This document shows, one piece after another, positions 1-22,643 of a DNA stretch of 64,000 bases. Positions within the stretch are counted from its first letter, which is position 1. Each line of letters opens with the position of its first letter. The notes under the pieces are model-generated. The model was given only the letters and a program-made list of their open reading frames with translations. It ran no database searches and had not been told where the DNA came from. The stretch comes from Pempheris klunzingeri (Eukaryota > Chordata > Actinopteri > Acropomatiformes > Pempheridae). Location of the stretch: NCBI RefSeq assembly GCF_042242105.1, contig NC_092034.1:15261644-15325643 (forward strand), written 5' to 3'. A program made the translations under genes and the position numbers.

Positions 1-1341
1 TCTACTCAGCCGTAGGGTGATTTAGACCAAACCTGCAGCCCGGTGATAGTGCTCGGCACAGCGCAGTCACAGAAGGGATAGGAGGGGAGGGAGGGAGAGA
101 GAGACGGATGCCGAACAGATGAAAGTGAGGATATGCTTGGCAAAAGAAGAAGACGACAAGCAGGGGAAAGTACACACATGAGAATAGTGACTCACCCTCT
201 GTGTAAGGCTCTGCTCTCATCCCAGGACTGAGTGCAGTCCCACCCATGAATCACCCCCATGCTCCTGGAATGGTTTTCCACTAGCACGCTTAACTTCCAG
301 CCTCACTTGCCCTTCATCAGCTCCCTTCATTTCTCTCCGTCTTCAGTGTCATCTGCTGTCATATTTTAAGCATTCATCTCTCCGGCTTTCCCTTCATCCA
401 TCTCCTCCTCTCTCCTCATTCACATCACCCTGCTCCCCTTATTTAATTAATTAGATGATACCCGGCTATGACTTTGAACTGTGACACTTCTTCTACGAGC
501 CTTTGGAAGTTAATAAAAGTAGATATTACTGACTGCTCTCTCATAGCTTAAAACACACAACAGCATTTTTTGTTTATTTTAGCTTTAGTTTCAGTTTAAC
601 TACGTTTGCAACCATTTGCCATTTACCAAATGTTAGCATGCTAACATGTTAAATAATACATAGGTCAGATTACAGCCTCACAGAGCTGCTAGCATGGCTG
701 TAGAATCTTGTTTTAGCTTTTTCTCATCTTTATGGCATTTTTTTTTTATCATCCCGGTAAAGAACCTAGCCTCCCACCCCCCTGTGTAAGTAAAGGTCAT
801 GGCTATTAACATTAATTCAGGGTGACTTTATGCCTTTTTATGTCTCTCCTCTCTCTTTTGTGTTGTGGTGTCCCGCCCTCCTCCTAAAGCAAAAATTCAA
901 TCTGATTGAATTACCTTTATTTGTCCCCCAGGGCCAATGGAGAGCAGGCCCTGGTGCCGCAGACACCAACACAAAAGGCAGATTAATACCACGGGCTGCA
1001 TCACCAACAGTCATGCATGCACACTCACACGCTCCTACCAGGAATAGATTTTCCTGCCTGCATCGTGGCCTGTGCTGATCAATGTGAACGGCCCTGTGGC
1101 AGCACGGTGTTAAGCTGATTGCTTGCAGTCTTCGGCCTGCATTATTAACCAGCTCAGTGCAGGCTGGAGGCCATATTGGACACACAGAGGGGTATGTGTG
1201 TGTGCGCTCGTATTGCACTTGACCTATTTACAGTAGCTCCCTAATTAACCAGTATTTTTCAACAGGCTCCTCCAAAGGTCTTCCCTGAACTATCTGGGCT
1301 CTAGCAGCTCCTTAATGCTGACTTGGAGCTCAGAGCTGCAA

Positions 1342-1343
1342 CC

Positions 1344-1390
<47 letters not shown>
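1342..1390. repeat. Poly-C plus (AC)n microsatellite
   Basis: A run of about 19 C is followed directly by about 15 AC units, seen directly in the sequence. It lies in the presumed tbc1d14 intron. Confidence 0.95.
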
Positions 1391-1808
1391 AACCTGCAAG
1401 TCAGCTGATAGTTGGCCTTGTGTTAACTGCTCTGAGGCCTTGGCTGTAACAGACTGAAAGTCACATGGCCCCCTTTCCCTATAGGCCTGTGTCACACCCC
1501 CAGTGGTGGAGCAGCCTCATTAGACACCAGCTGACATGCTCAGAGTCCAACAGAGCGTTGTCACAAAGTCGTCAAGACATTTCTCTGTATTTCTGTGTGG
1601 CTCAATGTACACATGTAAGTCCTCTCTACCATCTCTATTCTTTATCCTCTCCACACCCGCTTCATCCCAGTGGTCTGTGTCTGACCGCAGCATTAGTTTT
1701 GAGGTCACCTGTGAGCCTCATGGCAGTTTTCTCAGGCTTTGCAGCCACATGAATGCCCTTTGACCTGGAATATAAAGCAACTAATCCACCAATTCCCCTG
1801 CGCTATAC

Positions 1809-2072
<264 letters not shown>

Positions 2073-2213
2073 AAAGTGTTGCCGACCTCTCACCGCCAGC
2101 AGCAATGTGAAACTAAATTTAGCTCAAATGAAATTGACTTTAAAAGCTAGTCGGTTTCCCTTAAACCCTCCTCTTTAACTTGTGTGTCTAAATCAAGCCT
2201 CTTTTGTTGTCAG

Positions 2214-11646
<9,433 letters not shown>

Positions 11647-14286
11647 GCTGAGATCAGAGGAAAAGCGTCACATACTAAGGGACTCAACCAGAAAAATGGA
11701 CTCTAAGCAAGCCGGATGCACCTGAGAAAGACCTTTGCTCAACTTCAACGGGACACATCTGGTTGTAGCCGCTGTGATAAACCTCTCCAGAGCCGTGTCA
11801 CTGCTCTAACTGGACCCAGGACTCTGGAGGGTGGTCTGTCAGTGATGAGGGAGGGGTGTTCTAAAGGAATACGAGGCCTTATATATCTCCCACCACCCCC
11901 TCCTCTGCTCTGCTCAGAGACCCAGCAATGGACTGGAAAGTGTAGCTGGTGGAGGCTGAAGAATGTATCGCACACTCCCACACACACACATACCAACCAG
12001 GTCTCCGCAGACCAGAGGAAACCACGCAGATAGCAGTTACCGCTCAAATCCTCCTCCGCTTCTCTGCTGTCAACTCTTTCTGCCTCCAGCTCCACCTGTC
12101 TTTTCTTTAAGTTTAGCTATTTCTTTATGTTTTCCATCTTCAACTCCCCACTCTCTAAAGAATAACAGTCAGGGAAAGTCCTAGAGTGACACCTCCAGAG
12201 TCAGACCTGTGAACGACGTCAGCTAGTGTCTTTCTGTGTCTCTTCTGCACCCAGTCCATTCCTTCGTTCACGTCCTCTGAGCTCGGTGGTGTCTCTTGGC
12301 CTGTGTGCAGTTCAGTTGTCAGTACAAGCCTGTTTCTCGAACCATTCCACGAAGTCACCTCTCAGTTAAAGCCGAAGATGCACACGACCCTTTGCGCTGT
12401 CGGTTAAACACCCGAAGACAAAGCGCTGCATTGTTACATGAAAGGAAATGTTTGAACCGTCTTAAAAGAGGCGATAGGCTGCCTGTAAAATGTGTTTTAC
12501 AGTATGTTCTTGTCAATGAAACTGGAGTAAATAATGAGTTAAGTGGCTGTTTGACACACTGCACAGTGTCAGACATGGCCTCCCCCTGCCCTTAATGTTT
12601 GAAGTACATTTCATCCTGTTGGTGTTCTGATCCCTGATGTCTTGGTGTGAGTGTGACGTCTTTAGATTCTTAATTTATTTAATATTTATCAAAAGGACGA
12701 TGGGACTTGTTCCGGTCAAATGAAGGGTTACTGCTGGGCCTCACCCAAACTTGTCTGGAGTGCCTCCTTGCTTGATCTTAAACAACACTGAAGCGTAGGC
12801 AAGAAGCTGTGACTCGAGTGGCATTGTTCATGTACTAGCCTGTGTGCCTGAAGGATTAAAAGTGCAATAGAGGCAGATCACTTCATTCATTCATTTTGTA
12901 CATCAGCGTAACTAAGACAGGCGATATTCAAGAAGGTTCGGCCACTATGCTGTCAATGTGGGGATCATTGTGGCAGAATGGCACATGAAGAATATGCTGA
13001 ATTAGTTATTAGCAGTTCCTGTTTACAGTGTACACAAGGATGTGCAGGCAACGATCACTGGATTACTTTGAAACTGAAGAAAACTTAAAAACATGATGAT
13101 TCTCAGGCAAGTTCTGCTCTCATAAGGAGGTCTTTTTTTTTTTTTCTTTAATTTCCAAGCTGATTTATGGGATGTTTATTCGTGACTTAATGATATCCTA
13201 GGGAACTGGAAGTCACACTGAATCCTACAATATGCCTATCATGTCCGTGTGTTTTAAATTTGACTGAGTTATGACTCATGAGCCGCGAGCCACAGCTGCT
13301 GCTCCAGTTCTTTTTAGAACACCAGCCCGCACCTGTTCTCATCATCTCACGCAGCACCCTCTGCCTACCACCTCTCCATCCACACTCCCCCTTCAACTCC
13401 CCCGCATCCGCCTGGAGAGGCCTCACAGCAGAGAACCTCTGCTCGGAAGCAACACAGGACGCGCTGGGTATCGAATGCAAAACATTCCCTTGTTCCAGCT
13501 TCTCACTCGTGAGGATTTGCTGCTTTATTTGTATTTTTTGTGTCTTGTTTGATAGAACATTGAATATGTTCATTAATGGGATGGTTGATCAAACCAAGCG
13601 AGCAACTTGAGGACGTCGTCTAGTGACACTGTGATGTCCTCGATCAGCTCAGGCCAAGCAAAGCAACGCTTGGTAGCAGTAAAATTGCTTGTTTGGGTGG
13701 CAGGCTCTTGTTATTCCCCCCCCCCGACGCTGCATTCACTCTGTGGTTAATGTGTCATCCTGACCAGCAGTGGGTGGGGTCGTGTATTACCAGCACTGTG
13801 GTGATGAGCTAACATACCGTGGGCTGGACTGTGCAAACATAGTACGATACATTTTCTTGATGATGAAACAAGAACAGTGAAGCGCCGTCTCACTGTTGAT
13901 GCCACGTTAGTGTGAAGTCTTCTCGTCATGCTGCTCTCACCTGCTCATTGGGTCAGAGTGGAGAAACGACGCTTGTCAGCGTGAACACAGTAACCGTCCC
14001 GTTTTTTACTCGTGAACCTGCTTCACCCGATGTGCTGTGCTACTGATCTCCATGTGTGATGGACTACCTTTTTGTCATGTTAGTGGTGTCTGTGTGTGCT
14101 TTCTGGACCACAGCAAAACAGGAAGCGCCTTTCATTCGTACATCATCCCGCTAACAGGCGCCGTCGGTGTGTGTTGACATCAGCTGAGCACCACGCTGCA
14201 CACTTTCTCATCTCCCCTCTCGACTAGCCCCCCTCCCTCCCCCCGCTGCACCAGTGTGTGGTGACACACTGCAGGACTGCAATAAA
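11647..14286 (+). other. tbc1d14: tbc1d14 3' untranslated region
   Basis: This runs from the TAA stop to a canonical AATAAA at 14281, which is followed by TG-rich sequence. No splice-compatible coding exon is seen. A second AATAAA at 14844 could define a longer form. The extent is inferred from the signals only. Confidence 0.6.
14281..14286 (+). terminator. Polyadenylation signal AATAAA (tbc1d14)
   Basis: AATAAA lies 2.6 kb after the stop codon, followed downstream by GT-rich sequence. An alternative signal is at 14844-14849. Confidence 0.6.
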
Positions 14287-14849
14287 GCTTTTTGCACATA
14301 CATGGAAGCCTTTGAGTTGTGCCTCATATCACCACTTTGTCATCACTCGCAGGTTTAAAAGGGTTGTTGGTCCATTTATTTTTCTTTCTTTTTGGTTTTT
14401 GTGCTTTAAGTAGTTACCCAACTGAAGTGTGTGTGTGTGTGTGTGTGTTTCATGTGTATATGTGGTTAATCAGAATTTTCAGAATGAGATCTGTTAGTTA
14501 CTAGTTGTTACATTAACGGCTGGCTTGTGTATCCACTGACCCTCCCAGCTCTACCAACACTACCTGCTTCCTGCCCCCTCCATCTTAGAGCACACACTGT
14601 ACGATCCACAGCAGTCACAAACAGACTTCAATCAAACTACATTTGAGTAAAAGTGTAATCTGCTGTTTGATTCGCTGGATATTTGTTCTTTTCTGGGTTC
14701 TGTTTGCTATGAATTGTCTTTTTGTTTGTTTCCCCTCAGAGACCCGTGTACTGTAGAGGACTGATAGACATACATGGAGACAGCACAGGGTTACCATGCA
14801 GCTGTATCTCACTTGAAATGTATATAAACAATGGTTTTATTAAAATAAA

Positions 14850-15900
14850 GAGGTGTACATATTCAACGGGGAGCAGTTCGCTCTTTCTTTGCTCACTTTT
14901 TACAGGCAGTGCACAAAAACACTGAAGACTTCCTAACGTGAAGAGCAAAACATTCTCCGTGGGTTAGTCCCTCTGAGCGCCCCCCCCCCCCCCGTCACTG
15001 TCACTCATTTTGTTAATATAAAAAGAGAAGTGCAGCTTTAAGCCAAACATAGCAAGCCTTGTTGCAGCATTGCATTCTGGTTATGCATTCCTGTGTTACT
15101 GTTCTACCCCTCAGCTCTTTGACTCTCAGTGAATGATGCTCTGTGCTAAAGGAGCACTTCACCAATTTCTTCAGTACAAATCCACGTGTGAAAACAGCTG
15201 TATAAAGTCTTTGTGGCTCTGCAGTGGGCTCTCTAAGGTCTGAGGAAATCACCCCGACGACGCCAGTGGGGTTGTTTGCTTGTTTTTCATCAAGTGCATT
15301 ATGGGAAATTGGATCTGGTGTTTGGGCTTCAAAGGGCAAATGTGGAGAAGAACAATTTGTAAATCAACATGTTTCTTAAATTTTTGTTAAAAATTCAGAA
15401 TTGAACTACTTCTAGTAGTCGCTACGGCATCTTGGGCGTTTGATTGAGAATGAGAGCGGGGGACGTAACGCCAGTCACTGCTGAGCACTTCTGTCTGTCA
15501 TCTTGTAGATGCTGGAAAACTGGGAGCCCTTTTGTTCTCCTTGGACGCCTTTTATTCTATAATGACTAAAGAGTTTTTAGGGCCAGTGCAACGATTGCGG
15601 CGACTGGTTTTGCTACTCTTTGCTCTGAGCTGCATCTCTGGGCTAACCACAAGTGCATCCTCTGCAGTCTACCCTCACCTTTTCGAAATACTAAGTGGAA
15701 AGTTTCTGTCACAGGCAACTTCAGTCCCCTTGAAACCACAGCCGCCGCCTCCTCTTCCACACCAATGACACCTTTTTTTTTCTCCTAAACCCTTTTGATC
15801 TTGATAAACGTAACACCGCGCATCTGTCGCTGAGAAGCCCTTTACTGCAGGTGAAGAGCAGCTGCATTACTGACCTGACCATCGGACATATCGAGCCATC
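14850..15900. other. Intergenic DNA before the chemokine island
   Basis: There is a short C-run near 14980 and, at about 15145-15350, a segment opening AAAGGAGCACTTCACCAAT that resembles a dispersed fish repeat. A related opening (AAAGGGGCACTCCACTAAT) recurs near 30533. The 78-codon open frame at 15532-15768 lacks the features of a gene and is not called. Confidence 0.5.
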
Positions 15901-16612
15901 ATGAGGAACAGTCGCATCCTTCTGCTCTGCATCCTGGGAGCTGCTCTGCTGTCCTCAGTGATGAGCAACAGTAAGATCTGATCGTGTCGACTTACTGTGT
16001 TACAGGTTATTTCTCCAACGGTCTGACGGAACATTCTTTTCCATGCTGTTCCTCAGGTTCTGCAGGAGGTCCTGACGAGTGCTGCTTCAAGTACTACCCA
16101 AGAAGACTGAACAAAAACCTCATCCGCTCATATTACATGACTGATTACCGCTGCTCGAAGACTGGAGCCATGTAAGTGCTGAACACTCACTTTACTTTGC
16201 CCTCAATATGTTTCACACAATGATCTAAAATAATTACAAGTTATGGACATTTAAAAAAAAAAAAAAAAAAATCCATACATTTTTCCATACAAAAATTCAT
16301 AAATGCTGCACACGTCATTTTTACTATTATAGATAATTATATACACATTTTCATTTCCTCATTAGATAAACAGTGAATTGAATAAATCTTGAATTTGTTA
16401 TTCGTTATAAACCCTAATTTTGGTCTCTACTTACTATGTTCTACTTTGTATATATCTTTCTTTAAGATGATAACTAATAAAACACTAAACACTAAAGTTT
16501 TCCCCTCCCTCCTCTCAGTCTGGTTACACAGAAGTCTCGTCACATCTGCGTGGACCCGAGTCTCTCCTGGGTCGAGACCATCATGAGAAGCCTGGACGAA
16601 AAGACCTTTTAA
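15901..16612 (+). CDS. CC chemokine, single domain, 92 aa
   Basis: Three exons, 15901-15970, 16057-16171 and 16519-16612, with intron phases 1 and 2, the standard chemokine gene plan. Residues 1-23 form a signal peptide (MRNSRILLLCILGAALLSS). The mature part has adjacent Cys32-Cys33 (DECCFKYY), Cys56 (YRCSKTGAI) and Cys72 in HICVDPSLSWV, then a short C-terminal helix ending in TF. Length and cysteine spacing are ordinary for secreted CC chemokines, which attract leukocytes through G-protein-coupled receptors. The polyadenylation signal is AATAAA at 16812. I cannot name the orthologue; fish CC chemokines are lineage-expanded. It is the simplest member of the plus-strand chemokine island that continues to 31.7 kb. 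Confidence 0.92.
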
Positions 16613-16811
16613 ACCAGCCGCCTCCTCGTCCTCCTTCGAGCTACTTTATTCGTGGCTTTTGTTTTGCTTCATCGTATCACATCATGCAGGATGAAATGCA
16701 TGTTACAACCTGGTATTAATGTGAAAATCTGTTAAAGTGAGCCTGCATAAGCCTTCTCCTCTCTGTCTGTCATTGCTCTTGGATGCAACACTGTATTTTA
16801 AAAGCCAAAGA

Positions 16812-16817
16812 AATAAA
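16812..16817 (+). terminator. Polyadenylation signal AATAAA (CC chemokine)
   Basis: Canonical hexamer 200 bp after the stop codon at 16612. Confidence 0.75.
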
Positions 16818-17579
16818 CAGTTTGCCTTCACACTTGATATATCTTCTTCTCCATTCTCTCCGATCTGTTCCACAAAGTCTTACGGTCTGGTAAGGCCTGA
16901 GGCATTTCTCTGGGGCAGTGGTGCTTTTTGCACTATTTGGGCGGTAAGACAATATTCTAAGAAAGCAGCCCCTCCTCTGCTCTGAGGAGACTGACAGTAG
17001 AGTTCAGTAGGTTTGGCTCAATGTGCAATTACTGAGGCTCAATTATGTGATCAACAGCCTGCGTCTGTTAATGCAGGTGAAGACTAATATGTCTGAAGTT
17101 TACTGCCTGACTACACAGTGGGAAACATTTCCTGTTAACATTGTCATTGGAGGGATGCTAGCATGCTAATGTTAGCCTTTAATTAAAGCACCACTGCGCC
17201 CCGAGCCTCGTGTGACCCCTGACTCTTAGTGTCGTGTAAAGAGTGATGGCCAAAGAGGGGCAAAGCTTAAGTTACGTTCAGATTCAGCAGGCTATTTCAA
17301 ACGTGCTTCCTTTTGAGGGAGCTTCAGCCTCCTGAGATCTCTCCACACATTATAATTAAATGTTGCAAAAATAGTATGACGGCAAAAATATGGTGAACAT
17401 GCATGTAGCGTGGAAAACATCAGCAATCTGTACTTCCTGTAAACCCTGAACAGCTACAAGGTGGATAGCTGCTGAAATAAACTAAAATAGTGTTCTGTAG
17501 GTGTGTGTTTTAACTGAACAAGCAGACACTCTATCACACAAGCAACGATCAGCCTGTTTGTTGTGGTGTCTGTGGTGTT

Positions 17580-18784
17580 CTGTCCATTCTGCAGTTTATA
17601 TCCCACTGCCCACGGGGACACATACAGCCTTTCTCAGGTGAGAGAAACTCCACTGAAAATATCTTCTACTGTTTTATTCTTGCATAAATATGTCACAATT
17701 ATCATCAGTAATAACCCCTATGACATCCTAAGACGGTCTGTTTGGAGAGTTTATAGTTTATAGTAGAAGTATTCTATATATTCAGCTGTCATTATGTATT
17801 TCATGTATTTCATATTTATGTATAATGTCATTTGTTTTCTTAAACCATACTTTTCATAAGTTTGTTCATACATTGTGCTCCCTATCACTCATATGTCAGC
17901 CATTGCTGCAGAAATTCTCCTGTCCAATTTAACCAACACTTTTATGATATTCCACCTCCTGTGAAGTAGATCTGATTGGCTCCAGTAGGACCTGCTAGCT
18001 AAAGTCTACATGTATTTCCTACGGCGAGCGAGGGGAGGAGCCTCTCACTGCACGGAAGCTTCAAGTCAATCAAAGTCGACAAGGTTGTGAGTTCAACAAG
18101 ACAAATACACACCCAGCAGATGTGGACCCTGTTTAAATGCAAATCTTGGCACATCCAAATACACTGAATACACAGTTTGCAAAGGTTAATTGTGGTTTAA
18201 GTTTCACTGTGATGTTTGGAAGAGTTTGATAAATAAAGTTGAGAAGATATACACTTTATTTATCAAGAATAAATCACACTGTCACAATCATTTCATGAGA
18301 AGAGGGAGAAAAACATTTGATTCCAACTTTATGGGCAACAGTGAATTATATTGTTATTTGTTATATGCAGTATTTAATCTTTGCTTGATTATCTTACCAG
18401 TTATTTAACTAGTTTTCTCTGTTGGAAGGTGGAGGACATTTTAGTTTGATCGTTTCTCTAAGACACTTCACATGATGCACTGACAAACACTTGTATGTTA
18501 ATGAACAAGGGAATATATAATAAAGTAGTGTGTACACAGGGCGGCTCGGTAGCATCACATTGTCAACAGCTAGCATTAAACCTGTAATAAGCAGGGCTCT
18601 ACTCCTATTTTCTCTCTACACATTATTTACACTTACTGGTAGAGGGTCCTGTATTGATCCACGTGGGAAATGGATTTGTGGACTTCACTTGGCCAACCGC
18701 ATTTTAAGTGGTTTATCTTTTTTCCCCTGTAACTCAGATACAAAGGAAAGAGCTCGTGAAAGCACATCAGAGGATTTCAGTTGA
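17580..18784 (+). pseudogene. Decayed chemokine gene, exon relics
   Basis: Three pieces in gene order look like remains of a relative of gene A. At 17605-17637 a segment ends CCTTTCTCAG before GTGAGAG, as gene A exon 1 does. At about 17900-17970 a CC-type stretch reads HCCRNSPV, then a stop within the former exon. At about 18610-18784 a third-exon-like frame reads GSCIDPRGKWICGLHLANRI, the CVDP-x-x-KWV signature of chemokines. Upstream of it, TTTTCTCTCTACAC matches gene A's TTTTCTCTCTACAG acceptor with AG changed to AC. The last piece is the most convincing and the first two are weak. Intact function looks unlikely. Confidence 0.45.
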
Positions 18785-19860
18785 TCGAGTGATGGAGTAA
18801 AAGCAGGTTCTGATGTTTTTACAGGTTGCGATCTCTGAAAATATTTTTCTAAATTTAATGTATGTTGTATCCAAGACAATACAAGAAAGAGTCAAAAAGT
18901 TTTTGTTTTGTTGATTCGACCATTTAAAGCTTTTTAAAACTCTGAATTTCTATTGCTACCCCCGTCATGCACATTTAAACCCATCAAACATTAAAACCAA
19001 CAACATGTACCTAATATGTTGCTGGCAGCTGGTGTCGATCACTATTTCGTTTCTTTTTCTTCATCCAGGTGGAAGGAAATGACAGCAGCAGCTCCATAAA
19101 CATAGATCGCGCAATAGTGGTGTATTCAAGGTGAGTAGTTGTACGCACACATGTACAACACATGGCGTCGTGGTGTCAGCTGAAAATAAAGACAGAATGG
19201 ATCCAAACTGAATGGAAAAGCTGTGAGGAGTCAGCTTCACTATTCAATGTGATGCCTGATTTTCTGAATGAAATAATGACTCCATTATCAGATGGATTAT
19301 TAGATGAATAATGATTGATATGCGGCTCCTTTGCTCTTGTTTGTTGATTGTGATAAACAGCACGAAAGCTTTGTAAAATGTGTTCTCTGTCCTGTTGAAC
19401 AAAATCTGGAAATAATTTGAAACAGTTTTTGGGGGGTATTTTAAAGAGAAGAGAGGTGGATGTGTTCAGGGCCCCGGGGGAGAATCTGAAACTGCACCCG
19501 GGCTTTGAAGCAAGCTGTCTGAATCCCTTTGTGCCACAGAAAACCTCCACTGGACTCCACTGAGTTCTTTCAAAATATTAGATTTTTTACACAATTAGAA
19601 TTAAAACCAAGATAATAAAGTAGATATTGATCCAGAGTTAATAAGAACAATGCTGATAATAAGAATAGTGTAACGACAATGATGAAACAGTACAGCTAAG
19701 AAGCATTCATATGTAGATGAATAGTACATTTGAGATAAATATTGACACAATTTGGCGATGCACAAATTCTAAAACTAAAAGAAGTCTTTGATCAGGGTGA
19801 GATTCCTGCCAAAGAGCCACTTTGGGCCGATCGTCGTCGGATGACTCATCATTGTGTGCA

Positions 19861-19929
19861 GGACTCAGCGGTGGAGCTGATGTGCATTTCCCAGACCTTT
19901 CTGTCCGAGTCCCCACACCGACCATCATG
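19861..19929 (+). pseudogene. Possible chemokine third-exon relic
   Basis: A segment between an AG and a GTGAGT donor reads VELMCISQTFLSES, resembling SEVCVTASDFLSS of gene B exon 4 with one extra codon. Its start phase does not fit the family: the expected phase gives an early stop. A further candidate at 20605-20697 (CDDDSKPKSLDLMKQL, then TGA) could be a C-terminal helix exon. Neither has a convincing partner exon, so these are best read as debris of family duplication. Confidence 0.3.
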
Positions 19930-22243
19930 GTGAGTGGACAGCTACGATAATAGGTACTTAATAATAGGTACACCTGTGCGGTCTAATGCAATCCAACACA
20001 AGATCCACTTTATGTAGCTTATGATTGGGACTTTTTGTTGGCATTCGTTTTGAGATGCGTTTATTCAATTATATATTTAAGTGGGGCTCAGTAACAATGG
20101 AAAAACCAGGAAGAGCAGCTAGATTTTAAAAGGACCTTACTGAAAATACCCCTCCTCCTCCCTTCAGGCCTCCCTATGGAGCCTCACCCCCACAACATAT
20201 GAGCGTGCTGCCTGACTAACGTTACTGCTGGCCTGGGTAGTGAAGAAGAAGACATGCCACCACGGCTCCACCGCCGGGTCTCTAGTCGAGGACTGACGAC
20301 CTCTTCCAGCTTTTCAGTCTGCGCCATGACCTCCTTAAAGGCTGGGTCAACGCCATAATCAGCCTTGTGTTAGACTCTGGTCATGTCCAATGAGTGCATT
20401 TGCAGTGTATGTGCTCACAGGTAGGTCATTTTATTAAAGCTAAACCAAAGACACCGTTTTCAAAATTGATTTCCTCATTTTTGGGTCAAACCGTTTCATT
20501 CATTGACCGCAACTGAAATAAGTTGCATACCCTGCCTTTAAGGGGGTCATAGTCAGCTTTGAGTTGGACCGGACTGCTGAGAGGTGTTTTTGATAGTTTG
20601 ACAGATGTGTGACGATGACTCCAAACCAAAAAGCCTGGACCTGATGAAGCAGCTGTGTGCACCGAAGGACCCACAGCAGCTGTCAGTCTGGCTTTGACAG
20701 AAACATAATGTTGTGCAACAATTCACAAGGATAGTGACGTTTTGGAGAAAATGTCAAAACAGAGTAGAAAAAGAACATGTAGATCATAAACCCTTCAATA
20801 TAAGATAGGAAACTGAATCTCTTTGGGTTGTGGACGTATTATAATACATCCATGACATCCCCAGAATGAGAATAAACCTCTCATTTGCAAAATGAACATC
20901 ACACATATTGCATCAGATATTTCCACTCTGCAGTCCCTCGGTGGGAGTCATCAGGCAGGGTAACAGTCCCCTCTAGTGGGGGCTCTCCGTTTGTTGACTG
21001 TGTGCCAGAGTTAACAGTTTAGAGTGCACGGTGAAACCTGTGGCTGAAGACCGTCAGTGGCTCGTTCACTGAACATTCAACATGGAACCCAATCAGACCA
21101 ACAAGATCAGGAGGAAGTTAAAAGACTCCTAAAACATGAAGAATTAGAAATGGAGTCTGTTGAAGAATACACTGTTTGGCTGTGTGCTAGTTCCTATATA
21201 GTATCCTATTAATGAATCTACTCTAGTGCTTATGAACACTGAAGAGAACGGCTTTGCCCATCACTGAAGAGAAACTACTACATCCTTGTGTTTATGGCAC
21301 TTTGGTGTGACAGTCTGCTGCTGTTCAAACCCTCCATCAACTGACAGCATGATGGCTTACGGGCGTTTCTCTGCAGGGATCCTGTCTGTAATGTAGTCCG
21401 GTACTCTGAATAAGCACACAGCATGTTCACGTCCTGTAACTAAGATGATCTACTACACGTTTTTGTGCCTACCAGTCATTTTGAATCTGTGTACTAGAAA
21501 TCAACAGCTGAAGGTCAAGTCTGTCTTTTCCCTCAGTTTATCAGTTTATTTTGTCTCCTTCATGCCGTCACATCTTAATCACCTGATGGACACCAAAAAT
21601 ATTCCACTTACCCTACATGCTGGTTAAACTTGTCTTGAGCAGAATGTGATCAAATGTCAGCAACACTCTTCATCACACATCATCAGAGATTGTGCTGAGA
21701 TCTGCACCAGGAAACAAGCCTCAGATAAAGTCACTTAAAACCAGCTAATACGCTTTCAAAGGAGTGGCTCTTTCCATTGTAGTGACAAGTTAGAATTTGA
21801 ATACCCTTGTTTGACCGTTGACTCTGGGGTCTACGGAGCCCACTTTGTGCTTATCATTATTCTTTGTAGATAACGTATGCACACAAATGATTAACTTGTC
21901 TCTGGCACGATCATTTGTTAGTTTGTGTCAGCAGGACACGTGTCCTGTGTTAGATGGCCATTTGTGCACACAAGATAATGTATTTAATGACAAAATAATA
22001 ACTTTAATAAATTAGGCACAATGATTCTAATTCATCTTGCTATTCAATTTTAAAATTCAGTTCATTCAACATGTAAATCCATTTGTTTTCACGTTGATCA
22101 TGTGTAATTTAAATACAATATCTAATAAAAAACAGTTTCAATTGGATTAATTCATTCATTGATTAGGATTAAACTTGTGTGTGAAAGGTCTGTTGTTATT
22201 CTGATGGGGCCCTCTAGGCTGCACATCTTTTTACTCTTTATTC

Positions 22244-22318
22244 TAGCCTAACACTAACCTTAGACTAACTAACTTTAGCCTAAAACTAACCTTAACCTAA
22301 CATTAACATTAACCACTG
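22244..22318. repeat. Degenerate TTAACC-like short tandem repeat
   Basis: About 75 bp of imperfect CTAACCTTA / CTAACATTAACC units resemble, but do not equal, vertebrate telomere repeats. It lies about 330 bp upstream of gene A. Confidence 0.6.
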
Positions 22319-22395
22319 GCTTAAAAATCAGCATTTTACCAATCTCCCAGTCCTCTGGTGTATTTCCCTGAAGGTGATTTATATCATAACTCCTC

Positions 22396-22397
<2 letters not shown>

Positions 22398-22427
<30 letters not shown>

Positions 22428-22447
22428 TACACACACACACACACACA
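22398..22447. repeat. (CA)n microsatellite with TA interruptions
   Basis: Interrupted CA repeat about 200 bp upstream of the gene A start codon. Confidence 0.9.
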
Positions 22448-22643
22448 GAGCCCTGCCCTCTGGTACATCCTGCATGTTTCCCGACATGTACTGCTGATAA
22501 ACCGACAGATGGACCTACAGATGAAGTGACTTTCAAGTCTTTGAGGTTGTGATGTTGTCTTGTCTCTCTGCAGCACGTCTGTGTGTCCCTCGCTGCTTCC
22601 AGCCCTGATGGAGTGAAGCTTCTGTGTGTGAGCAGACAGAAAC

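Noticed and set aside
15532-15768. 78-codon plus-strand frame with a hydrophobic segment before the CC chemokine
   Set aside because: No domain, no homology recognised and no splice or promoter context. The chemokine has its own start and signal peptide at 15901.
19069-19131. AG-GT bounded segment reading VEGNDSSSSINIDRAIVV
   Set aside because: Has splice-like borders but no cysteines and no similarity to family exons.
20200-20400. Protein-like minus-strand stretch (DPAFKEVMAQTEKLEEVV)
   Set aside because: Short, no splice context and no recognised family. It could be a fragment of a dispersed element, but nothing supports a gene.
22244-22318. Interstitial telomere or chromosome fusion point
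   Set aside because: The TTAACC-like units are too short and degenerate, and gene order continues normally on both sides.
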